Assembly: GCF_004348315.1 (NCBI RefSeq)
Contig: NZ_SMKC01000015.1
Location: forward strand, 1-45,431
Source of the DNA: Streptomyces sp. 8K308
GTDB lineage: Bacteria; Actinomycetota; Actinomycetes; Streptomycetales; Streptomycetaceae
Direction of reading: 5' to 3'
Length of the DNA: 45,431 nt
The stretch's first letter is position 1. Every line of letters starts with the position of its first letter. This document shows positions 1-10,941 of this stretch, piece after piece. The translations under genes and the position numbers were made by a program. The notes beneath the pieces are model-generated. The model ran no database searches. It was not told where the DNA came from and saw only the letters and a list, made by a program, of their open reading frames with translations.

Positions 1-386
1 CCGCTTGGGCGTGGGGGGACCGGGCGCCGCCGGTCCCCGCCGGGGCGCGGCGCTTGGCGGGCGACTGGCTCGGGCTCGAACGGGCGGCGCGCGCTCTGCT
101 GGTCGCGCCGGTGCTGCGGCTGGCCGACGCGCTGGCACGCTTCGACGACCTGGTGCTGCACCGCACGGTGACGGGCGCGGCGCGCGCGACCCGGCGGCTG
201 GCGCTGGTCGCCGAACGCGGCGGGGAGCGGCGGGTGTTCGACACGGCGGTGCGGGGGGTGGCCGCCGGCTGCGCCGGGCTCGGCCGGCTGGCCAGGCGCC
301 CGCAGACCGGGCTGCTGCACCACTACCTCGCGCAGGCGGTCGCGGCCCTGGCCGCCGCCGCGGTCGTGCTGCTGCTGGTGAGGTGA
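1..386 (+). CDS. nuoL: NADH-quinone oxidoreductase subunit L, C-terminal end (partial)
   Basis: The gene runs in from the left edge, reading frame starting at base 3; only about 127 C-terminal residues are present. The order nuoL-nuoM-nuoN is the standard end of the complex I operon, and this fragment directly precedes nuoM with three bases between stop and start. The visible part has the amphipathic linker of a NuoL tail and ends in a hydrophobic helix (residues TGLLHHYLAQAV onward, then a run of Ala, Val and Leu), as expected for the last membrane segment anchoring the lateral helix. The antiporter-like core lies outside the window. A TTG at 54 could be called a start by gene finders, but the frame is open to the edge and context argues against it. 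Confidence 0.85.
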   Translation, partial: AWAWGDRAPPVPAGARRLAGDWLGLERAARALLVAPVLRLADALARFDDLVLHRTVTGAARATRRLALVAERGGERRVFDTAVRGVAAGCAGLGRLARRPQTGLLHHYLAQAVAALAAAAVVLLLVR

Positions 387-389
387 CCC

Positions 390-1879
<1,490 letters not shown>

Positions 1880-1883
<4 letters not shown>

Positions 1884-3319
1884 CCGGGGGCGACGAGAAT
1901 CCGCTGGCGCTGCTGCCCGAGGTGCTGCTCGCCGGCTCGGCGGTCATCGGGCTGCTGCTCGGCGCCTGGCTGCCGCGCGACCGGCAGTGGCCGGTCGGCC
2001 TGCTGGCCGCCGGCGCCTGCCTGGCCGGCGTGGTCGCGGCGGCCGTCCAGGCTGGGCTCGCCGCCCCGACCACCGCCTTCGACGGCGCGTTCGCGGTCGA
2101 CGCGGTGACGACGACCGCCAGGATCGTGGTCCTCGGCGCCTCCCTGGCGTTGCTGGCGCTGGTCGTCGGGGCGAGCCGGGGCCACCGGCGCGAGACGGAG
2201 TACTACGTGCTGGTCCAGCTCGCCGCCTGCGGCGCGCTGATGCTCGCCGGTGCCGCCGACCTGCTGACGCTGGCCGCCGCCTACCTGCTGGCCAGCGTCC
2301 CCGGCTACGCCCTGGCCGGCTTCGCGCGGGACGTCGGGGGCACCGAGGCGGCGCTCAAGTACTTCGTGGTCGGCGCGTTCCTCGGGGTGGTGCTGCTCAC
2401 CGGCGTCACGCTGCTGCTGGCCGCCGGCCGGGCCACCGGCTATCCGGCGCTGCGCGAGGCGCTGCCCGACGCGCCGGGGGCGCTGGTGACGGTGGGTCTC
2501 GTCGCGCTGCTCGCCGGGCTGCTGTTCAAGTCCGGCGCGGTGCCCGGTCACTTCTGGGTGCCGGACGCCGTGCAGGGCGCCCCGCCGCCAGTCGCGGCGC
2601 TGCTGACCACGCTGCCCAAGGCCGGCGCGTTGGCGGCGCTGTTCCGGCTGGCCGCCGGGCCGCTCGCCGGCCTGCCGACCGCCTCGGTGCCCTGGCCGGG
2701 GCTGCTCGCGGTGCTGGCCGCCGCGACCATGACGCTGGGCAACCTGGCGGCGTTCTTCCAGGACGACGTCCGCCGGCTGCTCGCCTACTCCACGATCAGC
2801 CAGGCGGGCTACCTGCTGATCCCGGTCGCCATGGCGGGCAGCTCCGAGCTGTCCCAGCGGGCGCTGCTCTACTACGTGGCGGGCTACGCCATCACCAACC
2901 TGGGGGCGTTCGCCGTGGTCTGCGCGCTGCCGGACGCCCGGCGGATCCGCGACTACCGGGGCCTGGCCGGGCACCGGCCGGCGCTGGTGGGCGCGCTGCT
3001 CGTCTGCCTGCTCGGTCTGGTGGGCACCCCGCCGACGGCGGTCTTCCTCGGCAAGCTGGAGGCGTTCGGCGCGGCCGTCGACGGTGGCTACGCCTGGCTG
3101 GCCGCGCTGGCCGTGGCCAACACCGTCGCCTCGCTCTTCTACTACCTGCGCTGGCTGGCGCCCGCCCTCCTCGGCCGCGGCCGGGCCGGAGCGGGCCCGG
3201 GCCTGGGTCTGGGCCCGGGCCCGGTACGGCCGGCGGTGCTGACGGCCTACGCGACGGCGCTCGGCTCGCTGGCCCTCGGCCTGGCCGGCGGCCCGGTGCT
3301 CGCGCTGCTCGACGGCTGA
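1880..3319 (+). CDS. nuoN: NADH-quinone oxidoreductase subunit N
   Basis: 479-aa membrane protein, the third antiporter-like subunit of complex I. Its ATG overlaps the nuoM stop (ATGA), a sign of translational coupling. Family motifs include a TEAALKYFVVGAFLG segment near residue 150 and a GLLFKSGAVPGHFWVPDA segment near residue 215 that carries the channel lysine, followed by PKAGALAALFRL. A second lysine-poor helix bundle and a glycine/proline-rich cytoplasmic stretch (residues 430-455) precede the last helix. It is the last nuo gene; the next gene is an unrelated acetyltransferase, so the operon probably ends here. Streptomycetes often carry two nuo loci. Which one this is cannot be decided from three genes. 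Confidence 0.96.
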
Positions 3320-3321
3320 GC

Positions 3322-3334
3322 CCCGCCCGGCGGG
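3322..3334 (+). terminator. Possible short GC hairpin after nuoN
   Basis: Three bases after the nuoN stop, CCCGC (3322-3326) can pair with GCGGG (3330-3334) around a 3-nt loop. There is no U-tract. It could end the nuo operon, but a five-base GC stem is common by chance in this base composition. Confidence 0.25.
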
Positions 3335-3386
3335 ACGCCGCAGGTGGTAGGAGTGGGTGACGACGCGAGACGCTCTGGGGGGCACC

Positions 3387-3947
3387 ATGACGTTCACCTT
3401 TCGCCGGCTGGCCGAGCCGGACTTCCCGCTGCTCGCCGGCTGGCTGGCCCGGCCGCACGTGGCGCGCTGGTGGCACCACGAGACCTCGGCTGAGGCGGTG
3501 GCGCGCGACTTCGGGCCGGCCGCCAGGGCCGACGAGCCGTCCGACGACCTGCTGGCGCTGCTCGACGGGCGCGCGGTGGGCCTGGTGCAGCGGTGCGCGT
3601 TCGCCGACTACCCGGAGTACCGGGCGGAGCTGGCCGCCGTGGTGCCGGTGCCCGCAGGCGCGGTGACCGTCGACTACCTGCTCGGCGATCCCGAGCTGCT
3701 GGGGCGCGGCCTCGGGACCGCGATGATCGGCGCCGCCCTGGAGCTGGCCTGGGCCGAGCTGCCGGACGCGCGGTGCGTGCTGGTGCCGGTGGTGGCGGCC
3801 AACCGGGCGTCCTGGCGGGCGCTGGAGCGGGCCGGGCTGCGCAGGGTCGGCGCCGGCGAGCTCACGCCGGACAACCCCGTCGACGACCCGCTGCACTACG
3901 TGTACCGCGTCGATCGACCGAGCGTGACGAGCCAGGACGGGATCTAG
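3387..3947 (+). CDS. GNAT family N-acetyltransferase (IucB/AAC(6')-like)
   Basis: 186-aa acetyl-CoA-dependent N-acyltransferase. The chosen ATG follows a run of six G (3376-3382) at good spacing; an in-frame GTG at 3357 has no comparable site. Visible features are the N-terminal WLARPHVARWWHHE segment typical of the siderophore-lysine/aminoglycoside 6'-N-acetyltransferase branch, the beta-4 strand VTVDYLLGDPELLGRGLGT with its acetyl-CoA pyrophosphate loop (G-R-G-L-G-T, about residue 112), and a C-terminal NRASWRALERAGLRRVG motif. The substrate cannot be told from sequence. It sits alone between nuoN and the GH15 gene, with no other resistance or siderophore genes nearby, so a drug-resistance role is not supported by context. 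Confidence 0.85.
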   Translation: MTFTFRRLAEPDFPLLAGWLARPHVARWWHHETSAEAVARDFGPAARADEPSDDLLALLDGRAVGLVQRCAFADYPEYRAELAAVVPVPAGAVTVDYLLGDPELLGRGLGTAMIGAALELAWAELPDARCVLVPVVAANRASWRALERAGLRRVGAGELTPDNPVDDPLHYVYRVDRPSVTSQDGI

Positions 3948-4022
3948 GAGAGGCCGCCGCCGGCTTCCCGCTCTACGCTCGAAGGCGAGAGGTGGGAGAG
4001 GAACCGCCGGAAGGGGTCCGCC

Positions 4023-5849
4023 ATGGTCGAGCGACCCGAGTCGCGCTACCTGCCCATCGCCGACCACGGGCTGATCGGCGACCTGCGCAGCATCGCGCTG
4101 GTCGGCATCGACGGCACCATCGACTGGTACTGCTGCCCCCGCTTCGACTCGGCCAGCGTCTTCGCGTCGATCCTGGACGCCGACCGCGGCGGCCGCTTCG
4201 AGCTGGCGGCCGACGTCCCGGCGCGCACCAAGCAGTTCTACTTCCCCGACACCAACGTGCTGATCACCCGGTTCTTCACCAGCGACGGGGTGGGCGAGGT
4301 GCAGGACTTCATGCCGGTCACCGGCAGCTCGGACGGGCACGAAGACCGGCACCGGCTGCTCAGGCGGGTGGTGTGCGTGCGCGGCGCGGTGCCGTTCCGG
4401 GCGCGGGTGGCGCCCAGGTTCGGCTACGGCACGCAGCCGCACACCGTGCGGCTTGAGGACGGGCAGGCGGTCTTCGCCTCCGCCGACCTGACGCTGGCGC
4501 TGACCTCCACGGCCCCGATCGAGGGCGACGACCGCGACGTCTGGTCCCGGTTCACGCTGCTCGAGGGCCAGTCCGAGGTGTTCGCGCTCGATCGGATCGA
4601 GGACGGCCAAGCGCCGCGCGCCTGCCCGCGCACCGAGGCGGAGGAGGAGTTCGCGGCGACGGTGACGTTCTGGCGGCGCTGGCTCTCGGCGTCCCGCTAC
4701 CGGGGCCGGTGGCGGGAGATGGTGCACCGCTCGGCGCTGACGTTGAAGCTGCTGACCTACGCGCCGACCGGGGCGATCGTGGCGGCGCCGACCACCAGCC
4801 TGCCGGAGCAGGTGGAGGGCGAGCGCAACTGGGACTACCGCTACGTGTGGATCAGGGACGCCGCGTTCGCGGTGTACGCGCTGCTGCGGCTCGGCTTCAC
4901 GGAGGAGGCCGACGGGTTCATGGCCTTCCTCTCAAGGCAGATGGGGCAGCGGGCGGCCGACCGGCCGGGGGCGAGGGGGCCGCTGCAGATCATGTACGGC
5001 ATCGACGGGACGGCCGAGTTGCCGGAGCGTGAAATCCCGCATTTGGAGGGCTATCTGGGCTCGGCCCCGGTGCGGGTCGGCAACGCGGCGGCCGAGCAGC
5101 TGCAGTTGGACATCTACGGCGCGCTGATCGACTCGATCTACCTCTACGACAAGTGGGGCCAGCCCATCTCGAGCGAGCGCTGGGACGAGGTCTGCGCCCT
5201 GGTGGACTGGGTGTGCGGCCACTGGGAGCAGCCGGACGACGGCGTCTGGGAGACGAGGGGCGGCCCCAAGCGGTTCCTGTACTCACGGCTGATGTGCTGG
5301 GTGGCCATCGAGCGGGCGATGCGGATGGCGATCCGCCGGGGGCTGCCGGCCGACATCCCGCGCTGGCGCGAGACGCGGGACACCATCTACCGGCGGATCA
5401 TGAGCCGTTGCTGGTCGCGGCGGCGTCGGGCCTTCGTCCAGCAGGAGGAGGGCGACGTGCTCGACGCCTCGGTGCTGATGATGCCGCTGGCCAAGTTCAT
5501 CTCCCCGACCGACCCCAAGTGGCTCTCCACGCTCGACGCGTTGGCCGACGAGCTGGTGTCCGACTCGCTGGTGTACCGCTACGACCCGCGGGTCAGCCCG
5601 GACGGGCTGCGGGGCGAGGAGGGCACGTTCTCCATCTGCTCGTTCTGGTACGTGGAGGCGCTGGTGCGGGCCGGCCGCCCTGAGGAGGCCAGGCTGGCGT
5701 TCGAGAAGATGCTGACCTACGCCAACCACCTGGGCCTGTACGCGGAGGAGATCGGACACACCGGCGAGCAGCGCGGCAACTTCCCACAGGCGTTCACCCA
5801 CTTCGCCCTGATCAGCGCGGCGTTCAACCTGGACCGGGCGCTGGGGTGA
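4023..5849 (+). CDS. Glycoside hydrolase family 15 protein (glucoamylase/trehalase type)
   Basis: 608-aa cytoplasmic enzyme with no signal peptide. It belongs to the GH15-type proteins common in actinobacteria, some of which are trehalases and others glucoamylase-like hydrolases. The N-terminus ([20 protein letters not shown], then [15 protein letters not shown]) is the signature of the beta-sandwich domain. The (alpha/alpha)6 barrel begins around residue 235; [14 protein letters not shown] near residue 269 and [16 protein letters not shown] near residue 533 are the substrate-binding and catalytic-acid regions of the family. An AAGGGG ribosome site precedes the ATG. The gene converges on the formate dehydrogenase operon with only nine bases between the two stops and no obvious terminator. 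Confidence 0.92.
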   Translation: MVERPESRYLPIADHGLIGDLRSIALVGIDGTIDWYCCPRFDSASVFASILDADRGGRFELAADVPARTKQFYFPDTNVLITRFFTSDGVGEVQDFMPVTGSSDGHEDRHRLLRRVVCVRGAVPFRARVAPRFGYGTQPHTVRLEDGQAVFASADLTLALTSTAPIEGDDRDVWSRFTLLEGQSEVFALDRIEDGQAPRACPRTEAEEEFAATVTFWRRWLSASRYRGRWREMVHRSALTLKLLTYAPTGAIVAAPTTSLPEQVEGERNWDYRYVWIRDAAFAVYALLRLGFTEEADGFMAFLSRQMGQRAADRPGARGPLQIMYGIDGTAELPEREIPHLEGYLGSAPVRVGNAAAEQLQLDIYGALIDSIYLYDKWGQPISSERWDEVCALVDWVCGHWEQPDDGVWETRGGPKRFLYSRLMCWVAIERAMRMAIRRGLPADIPRWRETRDTIYRRIMSRCWSRRRRAFVQQEEGDVLDASVLMMPLAKFISPTDPKWLSTLDALADELVSDSLVYRYDPRVSPDGLRGEEGTFSICSFWYVEALVRAGRPEEARLAFEKMLTYANHLGLYAEEIGHTGEQRGNFPQAFTHFALISAAFNLDRALG

Positions 5850-5858
5850 GGGCCAGTG

Positions 5859-6827
5859 TCACAGCTCGACCTCCTCGACGTCCGGAATGGGCGGTCCGGT
5901 GCGCTGCACGTGCTGCCAGCCGAAGCGGCCCTTGATGCAGAGGTTGCCGTGGGTGACGGAACTGTCATGTGGGGAGGTGACCTTGACGATCTGCTCGGCG
6001 CCGTCCGGGAGTCGCTGGACGTGCAGGGTGAGCGAGCAGCCGGTGCCGCAGAAGGTGCACAGCGTGGTGGTCTCGGTCTGCGCCGACTCGTTCCAGGTGC
6101 CGGCCTCGCGGTGGTCGTGCTCAGCCTTGAAGCTGAGCGCGCCCGTGGGGCAGACCTCGATGCAGTTGCCGCAGTAGACGCAGGCGGAGTCGGGCAGCGG
6201 GGCCACGTACTCGGTGGAGATGCCGGCGTCGAAGCCGCGTCCTGCGACGGTCAGCGCGAAGGTGTTCTGCCACTGCTCGCCGCAGGCGTCCACGCACTTG
6301 TAGCACAGCACGCACTTGGCGTAGTCGCGCACGTAGAGGTCGTTGTCGACCTTGGCGGGCTGGGCGACGGTGGCCGCGACCGAGCCGTCGGTCTCCTCGT
6401 GCTCGCCGGGCCGCGCGGGGCCGGTCCTGGGCGGCGCCGCCGGGCCGAAGCGCTCGGGCTCCGCGCCGTACTCGGCCATCCACTCCGCCGCCCGGGGGGT
6501 GGTGGACAGGTCGGTGGCGGAGCCGAGGAGTTCGAGGACCAGCTTGCGGCTGTGCCGGGCGCGCTCGGTGGCGGTGCGCACCACCATGCCGGGCTCGGCC
6601 CGGCGCGAGCAGGAGGGCACCAGGGTGCGGGAGCCCTCGACCTCGACCATGCAGAGCCGGCAGACGTTCGCCGGGGTGAGCGTGTCGCCGTGGCAGAGGG
6701 TGGGCAGGTCGCCGCCGGTGGCGCGGACGGCGTCCAGGATGGTGGCGCCCTCGGGGACGCGCACGGTGGTTCCGTCCAGGGTGAACTCCACCATGCGGCG
6801 TGGCAGTCCGAGGTCGATGGCGGTCAT
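5859..6827 (-). CDS. Formate dehydrogenase iron-sulfur subunit carrying the Fe4S4 MopB domain
   Basis: 322-aa electron-transfer protein. In order it has a plant-type [2Fe-2S] ferredoxin domain (Cys45, 56, 59, 73), a linker, two [4Fe-4S] motifs (CVLCYKC...C at 172-182; [11 protein letters not shown] at 216-226) and a third Fe4S4 motif (CTFCGTGC at 257-264, then [10 protein letters not shown] with Cys297). The last motif is normally the N-terminal domain of the molybdopterin catalytic subunit, so the FdhA/FdsA polypeptide is split here and its front half is encoded separately. The His-Cys3 cluster found in NuoG and FdsA between the ferredoxin and 4Fe-4S parts is not visible. The ATG overlaps the stop of the NuoEF-like gene by four bases (ATGA), so it is the last gene of the operon. 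Confidence 0.9.
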   Translation of the reverse strand: MTAIDLGLPRRMVEFTLDGTTVRVPEGATILDAVRATGGDLPTLCHGDTLTPANVCRLCMVEVEGSRTLVPSCSRRAEPGMVVRTATERARHSRKLVLELLGSATDLSTTPRAAEWMAEYGAEPERFGPAAPPRTGPARPGEHEETDGSVAATVAQPAKVDNDLYVRDYAKCVLCYKCVDACGEQWQNTFALTVAGRGFDAGISTEYVAPLPDSACVYCGNCIEVCPTGALSFKAEHDHREAGTWNESAQTETTTLCTFCGTGCSLTLHVQRLPDGAEQIVKVTSPHDSSVTHGNLCIKGRFGWQHVQRTGPPIPDVEEVEL

Positions 6828-8647
6828 GCGGCTCCCTCCGTGCTGGTGAGCAGGCCGAGGCGGTCGAGGGCGGACTCGATGGCGTTCCAGGCGGTCTGAC
6901 CGAGGCCGCAGATGGAGGAGTCGCGCATCACCTGGCCGACCTCGCGCAGCAGCGCGGTGTCGGCGGGGTCGCCGCGGCGCACCAGGCGCTGGAGGGCCTC
7001 CTCCTGGCGGACGGTACCGATCCGGCAGGGGACGCACTGGCCGCAGGACTCGTCGCGGAAGAACGCGGCGACGCGCAGCAGGATGCCGGACAGGTCGACC
7101 TGGTCGTCGAGGGCGAGCACGACGCCGGAGCCGAGGGTGGTGCCGGCGGCGCGGGCGTCCTCAAGGGTGAGGGGCAGGTCGAGTTCGTCGGCGCGGACGA
7201 AGCCGCCGGCGGCGCCGCCGAGCAGCACGGCGCGCAGCGTGCGGCCCTCGGCCACTCCCCCGGCGAGGTCGAGGAGTTCGCCGAGGGTGGTGCCGAACGG
7301 CACCTCGTAGACGCCGGGTCGGCGGACGCCGCCGGAGAGGCAGAACAGCTTGCTGCCGGTGGAGCGTTCCGTGCCGGTGCGGGCGTAGGCCGCGCCGCCC
7401 TCCTGGAGGATGATCGGGACGTTGGCCAGGGTCTCGATGTTGTTGACGGCGGTGGGCTTGCCGAACAGGCCCTTCTCCACGGGGAACGGCGGCTTGCTGC
7501 GCGGCTCGCCGCGGTAGCCCTCGATAGAGTTGAAGATGGCGGTCTCCTCGCCGCAGATGTAGGCGCCGGCGCCGCGTCTGATCTCGATGTCGAAGTGGAA
7601 GCCGGGCTGGCCCATGACGTCGCGGCCGAGGTAGCCGCGGTGCCTGGCCTCGACGATGGCGTGCCGGATCCGGTTCAGGGCGCGCGGGTACTCGCCGCGC
7701 AGGTAGAGGTAGCCGCGGCGGGCGCCGACGGCGAGCCCGGCGATGGTCATGGCTTCGACGATGGCGAACGGGTCGCCCTCGAGCAGCACCCGGTCCTTGA
7801 AGGTGCCAGGCTCGCTCTCGTCGGCGTTGCAGACGAGGTAGTGCGGGGTCTCGGGCTGGCGTGCGGTGGCGTCCCACTTGCGCCCGGTGGGGAAGGCGGC
7901 GCCGCCGCGGCCGGTGAGGCCGGAGTCGGTGACCTCCCGGATGACGCCGCCGGGGCCGAGCGAGATGGCGCGGCGCAGCGCCGTGTAGCCGCCGCTCGCG
8001 CGGTAGGCGTCGAGGCTCGTCGGGTCGACGGTGCCGACGCGGCGGAGCAGGCGCAGGCCGGGCTGCCCGGCCTGGGGCACGGACTCGACGACGGGCGGTT
8101 CGAGATCGGTGGAGTGGGTGCTGGTGGCCGGTCCGGTGCGGGCCGCGGCCAGCAGCTCGGGGACGCCGGTGGGGGCGAGTACCTGCTCGGCCGCGACCTC
8201 GCCGGCCTCGAAGACCAGGGCGGCCGGGGCGCGTTCGCACACGCCGAGGCAGGGGCTGCGCAGCCACTGGAGAGCGCCGTCGGGCTGCCCCGGCGGGCCG
8301 AGTTCGCGCTCGGCCGCCGCGGCGAGCGCGTCGCCGCCGGCGGTCTTGCACGCCAGGTCGGTGCAGACGTGGAGCACCCGGCGGGGGCGGGGGGTGAGGG
8401 AGAACAGCGAGTAGAAGCTGGCGACGCCGTAGGCGCTGGCGGGCGGGATCTCCAGGCGGCGGCAGAGGTGTTCCAGCGCGCCCGGGCTGATCCAGCCGAT
8501 CCGCTCGTGCACCGCGTGCAGGGCCGGCAGCAGCAGATCGCGGCGGTGCGCGGGGGCCTCCGGGTCGTCGTCCCGGGTGGCGAGTGCGGCGTCGACGGCG
8601 TCCCGTTCCTGCTCGGTCGCCGTCGCGCCGGAGAAGTGCAGTTCCAT
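6824..8647 (-). CDS. NAD-linked formate dehydrogenase diaphorase subunit (NuoE-NuoF fusion)
   Basis: 607-aa flavoprotein that passes electrons from the iron-sulfur subunit to NAD+. Residues 1-150 are a NuoE-like thioredoxin-fold [2Fe-2S] domain (CTDLAC and, further on, SPCLGVCE). From about residue 210 it is NuoF-like: the glycine-rich GLTGRGGAAFPTGRKWD nucleotide/FMN site, YICGEETAIFNSIEGYRGEPR, and the 4Fe-4S motif ESCGQCVPCR...SICGLG near the C-terminus. Such E-F fusions are known from FdsB and HoxF proteins. The ATG at 8647 has a strong AAGGAG site eight bases upstream; the longer frame upstream runs into a MITE-like element and is not credible. The gene is followed by the iron-sulfur subunit with a four-base overlap. 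Confidence 0.93.
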   Translation of the reverse strand: MELHFSGATATEQERDAVDAALATRDDDPEAPAHRRDLLLPALHAVHERIGWISPGALEHLCRRLEIPPASAYGVASFYSLFSLTPRPRRVLHVCTDLACKTAGGDALAAAAERELGPPGQPDGALQWLRSPCLGVCERAPAALVFEAGEVAAEQVLAPTGVPELLAAARTGPATSTHSTDLEPPVVESVPQAGQPGLRLLRRVGTVDPTSLDAYRASGGYTALRRAISLGPGGVIREVTDSGLTGRGGAAFPTGRKWDATARQPETPHYLVCNADESEPGTFKDRVLLEGDPFAIVEAMTIAGLAVGARRGYLYLRGEYPRALNRIRHAIVEARHRGYLGRDVMGQPGFHFDIEIRRGAGAYICGEETAIFNSIEGYRGEPRSKPPFPVEKGLFGKPTAVNNIETLANVPIILQEGGAAYARTGTERSTGSKLFCLSGGVRRPGVYEVPFGTTLGELLDLAGGVAEGRTLRAVLLGGAAGGFVRADELDLPLTLEDARAAGTTLGSGVVLALDDQVDLSGILLRVAAFFRDESCGQCVPCRIGTVRQEEALQRLVRRGDPADTALLREVGQVMRDSSICGLGQTAWNAIESALDRLGLLTSTEGAA

Positions 8648-8675
8648 GGGTGCGCTCCTTGGCGTGGCGGGGCGG

Positions 8676-8844
8676 CTAGGTCCTGTCCGGGCGATCTTCG
8701 AGGACCAGCCCGCGGCGTCAGATGCGGTGCATCGCAAGGCGCCGGATCGCAGCTCACTTGGCCGTATTCGCGCGATTCGGTAACGCAGCGAGGTGCCGTA
8801 GCTGGCGTCGCGGGCCCGAAGAAGATCGCCCGGACAGGGCCTAG
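8676..8844. mobile_element. MITE-like element with 19-bp terminal inverted repeats and CTAG flanks
   Basis: A stretch of 161 bp (8680-8840) is bounded by terminal inverted repeats, 8680-8698 and 8822-8840, that match at 18 of 19 positions (GTCCTGTCCGGGCGATCTT in the left copy). Each end is flanked by CTAG (8676-8679 and 8841-8844), which fits a 4-bp target duplication. No open reading frame for a transposase lies inside, so it would have to be moved in trans. The size, the ends and the CTAG flanks suggest a non-autonomous relative of an IS5-type element; the family assignment is inference. It lies inside the formate dehydrogenase operon between fdhA and the NuoEF gene, and its right flank supplies the TAG stop of fdhA. 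Confidence 0.8.
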
Positions 8845-10796
8845 CGGGCCGGTGTGGGGTCGAGGCGCTCGACGCGGATGGCGGCGGCCTTGTACTCGGC
8901 GGTGCCGGCGACCGGGCAGGTGGCCTCGATGGTGATGGTGTTGACGTCGACCTCGTCCGGGAAGTGGAAGGTCATGAAGGCGAGCCCCGGGCTGAGCCCG
9001 GCGTCGAGCCTGACCGGGGCGACGATGGAGCCGCGGCGGGAGCTGATCCGCACCTCCTCGCCGTCGGCGACGCCCAGGGCCTCGGCGTCGACCGGGTGCA
9101 GGTCCAGCGTCTCGCCGCGGCGCCGCGGGGAGTCGAAGCCGCCGGACTGGACGCCGGTGTTGTAGGAGTCGAGGCGGCGCCCCGTGGTGAGCCGGAGCGG
9201 GAACTCCTCGGTCAGTTCGTCCACCGGTGGGCGGTGTTCGAGCACCGTGAACGGCGCGGGGCGGCCGCGTCGTTCCGGGTCCTCCTCCCACAACCTGGCG
9301 TGCAGGTAGGAGGGTTCGAGGGTGTCCTCGCTGTAGCAGGGCCACTGGATGCCGCCCGCCTCAAGCCGGGCCCAGGAGATGCCGGCGTGGTTGGGGGCGA
9401 GGGAGCGCATCTCGTCCCAGGCCTGCTCGGGGGTGTAACGCCAGTCGTGGCCGAGCCGGCGCGCCATGTCGCAGAGGATCGCGATGTCGTCGCGGGCGCC
9501 GGCCGGGGGCCTGAGGGCCTTGCGGACCCGCTGTACCCGCCGCTCGCTGTTGGTGAAGGTGCCGTCGGTCTCGCACCAGGCGGCGGTGGCGGGCAGCACG
9601 ACATCGGCGAGCTGGGCGGTCTTGGTGAGGAAGATGTCCTGGACGACGAGGTGGTCGAGGTTGGAGAGCCGCTTGACGGTGTGCTGGGCGTCGGCCTCCG
9701 ACTGGACGGGGTTCTCGCCGATGATGTAGCAGGTGGTGAGGTTGCCGCGCTCGATGTGGTCGAGCATCTGGGTGAGGTTCCAGCCGTAGCGCGGCTGGAT
9801 GGCGCGGCCCCAGGCGAGACCGAACTTCTCGCGCACGGCGGGGTCGAGGATGTCCTGGAAGCCGGGGAGCCGGTTGGGGATGGCGCCCATGTCGCCGCCG
9901 CCCTGGACGTTGTTCTGGCCGCGCAGCGGGTTGAGTCCGGCGCCGTGCCGGCCGACGTGGCCGGTGAGCAAACCCAGGTTGATGAGGGCGAGGACATTGT
10001 CGGTGCCGTTGTGGTGCTCGGTGATGCCGAGGGTCCAGCACAGTTGGGCGCGGTCCGCGCGGGCGTAGGTGTGGGCGAGCTCGCGGATCAGGTGGGCGGG
10101 GACGCCGGTGACCTCCTCGGTGCGGGCCAGCGTCCACGGCTCGGCGGCGGCCGCGTAGGCGGCGTGGTTCTCGGTGCCGCGCTCGATGAAGGTGCGGTTG
10201 GCGAGGCCGGCGTGCATGATCTCGCGGGCGATGCCGTAGGCGAGTGGGATGTCGGTGCCGACGTTCAGCGGCAGGTGTCGCTCGGCGAACTGGGCGGTCG
10301 AGGTGCGGCGCGGGTCGACGACGAAGAGCCGGGCGCCGTTGCGCATGCCGCGCAGCACGTGCTGGAAGAAGATGGGGTGCGCCTCGCGGGCGTTGGAGCC
10401 CCAGAGCACGATGACGTCGGTGTCCTCGATCTCCTGGTAGGAGGAGGTGCCGCCGCCGCTGCCGAAGACGTGGGCGAGGCCGGCGACGCTGGGCGCGTGG
10501 CAGGTGCGGTTGCAGGAGTCGACGTTGTTGGTGCCGATGACAACTCGGGTGAACTTCTGCGCCAGGTAGTTCATCTCGTTGGTGGAGCGGGCGCAGGAGA
10601 ACATGCCGAAGGCGTCGGGGCCGTGCTGCTCGGTGTTGCGCCAGAATCCCTCGGCGGCCCGGCTCATCGCCTCCTCCCAGGAGGCGGGGCGCAGCACGCC
10701 GGAGTCGCGCACCAGCGGCTGGGTGAGGCGGGTGTAGTGCTCGCGGCGGCGCTTCCGGTCCTGGCGGGTGCGCTGGCCTGGGTCGTTGGCGGTCAT
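8841..10796 (-). CDS. fdhA: Formate dehydrogenase molybdopterin catalytic subunit, lacking its Fe4S4 domain
   Basis: 651-aa molybdopterin oxidoreductase that oxidises formate to CO2. The active-site Cys99 followed by His100 (NRTCHAPSVAGL) marks a cysteine-type, not selenocysteine, formate dehydrogenase. Further family motifs are VLWGSNAREAHPI, VVDPRRT, GLLTGHVGRHGAGLNPLRGQNNVQG, and the C-terminal MGD-binding domain near the end. The protein starts at the segment YTRLTQPLVRDSG, which normally follows directly after the Fe4S4 domain; that domain is found instead on the protein encoded at 5859-6827. First gene of the operon. The stop TAG lies in the CTAG flank of the MITE-like element. A GntR-type palindrome is located 146 bases upstream of the start. 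Confidence 0.92.
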   Translation of the reverse strand: MTANDPGQRTRQDRKRRREHYTRLTQPLVRDSGVLRPASWEEAMSRAAEGFWRNTEQHGPDAFGMFSCARSTNEMNYLAQKFTRVVIGTNNVDSCNRTCHAPSVAGLAHVFGSGGGTSSYQEIEDTDVIVLWGSNAREAHPIFFQHVLRGMRNGARLFVVDPRRTSTAQFAERHLPLNVGTDIPLAYGIAREIMHAGLANRTFIERGTENHAAYAAAAEPWTLARTEEVTGVPAHLIRELAHTYARADRAQLCWTLGITEHHNGTDNVLALINLGLLTGHVGRHGAGLNPLRGQNNVQGGGDMGAIPNRLPGFQDILDPAVREKFGLAWGRAIQPRYGWNLTQMLDHIERGNLTTCYIIGENPVQSEADAQHTVKRLSNLDHLVVQDIFLTKTAQLADVVLPATAAWCETDGTFTNSERRVQRVRKALRPPAGARDDIAILCDMARRLGHDWRYTPEQAWDEMRSLAPNHAGISWARLEAGGIQWPCYSEDTLEPSYLHARLWEEDPERRGRPAPFTVLEHRPPVDELTEEFPLRLTTGRRLDSYNTGVQSGGFDSPRRRGETLDLHPVDAEALGVADGEEVRISSRRGSIVAPVRLDAGLSPGLAFMTFHFPDEVDVNTITIEATCPVAGTAEYKAAAIRVERLDPTPAR

Positions 10797-10941
10797 GCTG
10801 GCTCGACCTTCCGTGCTGGGGAACGCGGGTCCGGTACGGCGGTGCGGGTGCTGGCGCGGGCGAGGAGGTCGGCGGCGGCGTGCGCGGCCACTCTCATTCG
10901 CGGCCCCCGATCTCGGTCGGGTGGGGCCCCTGAGGACAGGG

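Noticed and set aside
3387..3947. Aminoglycoside-resistance acetyltransferase
   Set aside because: The fold branch includes such enzymes, but no sequence feature fixes the substrate and the context is not a resistance locus.
8645..8737. Extended N-terminus of the NuoEF-like protein
   Set aside because: The extension runs into the MITE-like element, and the ATG at 8647 has a strong ribosome site.
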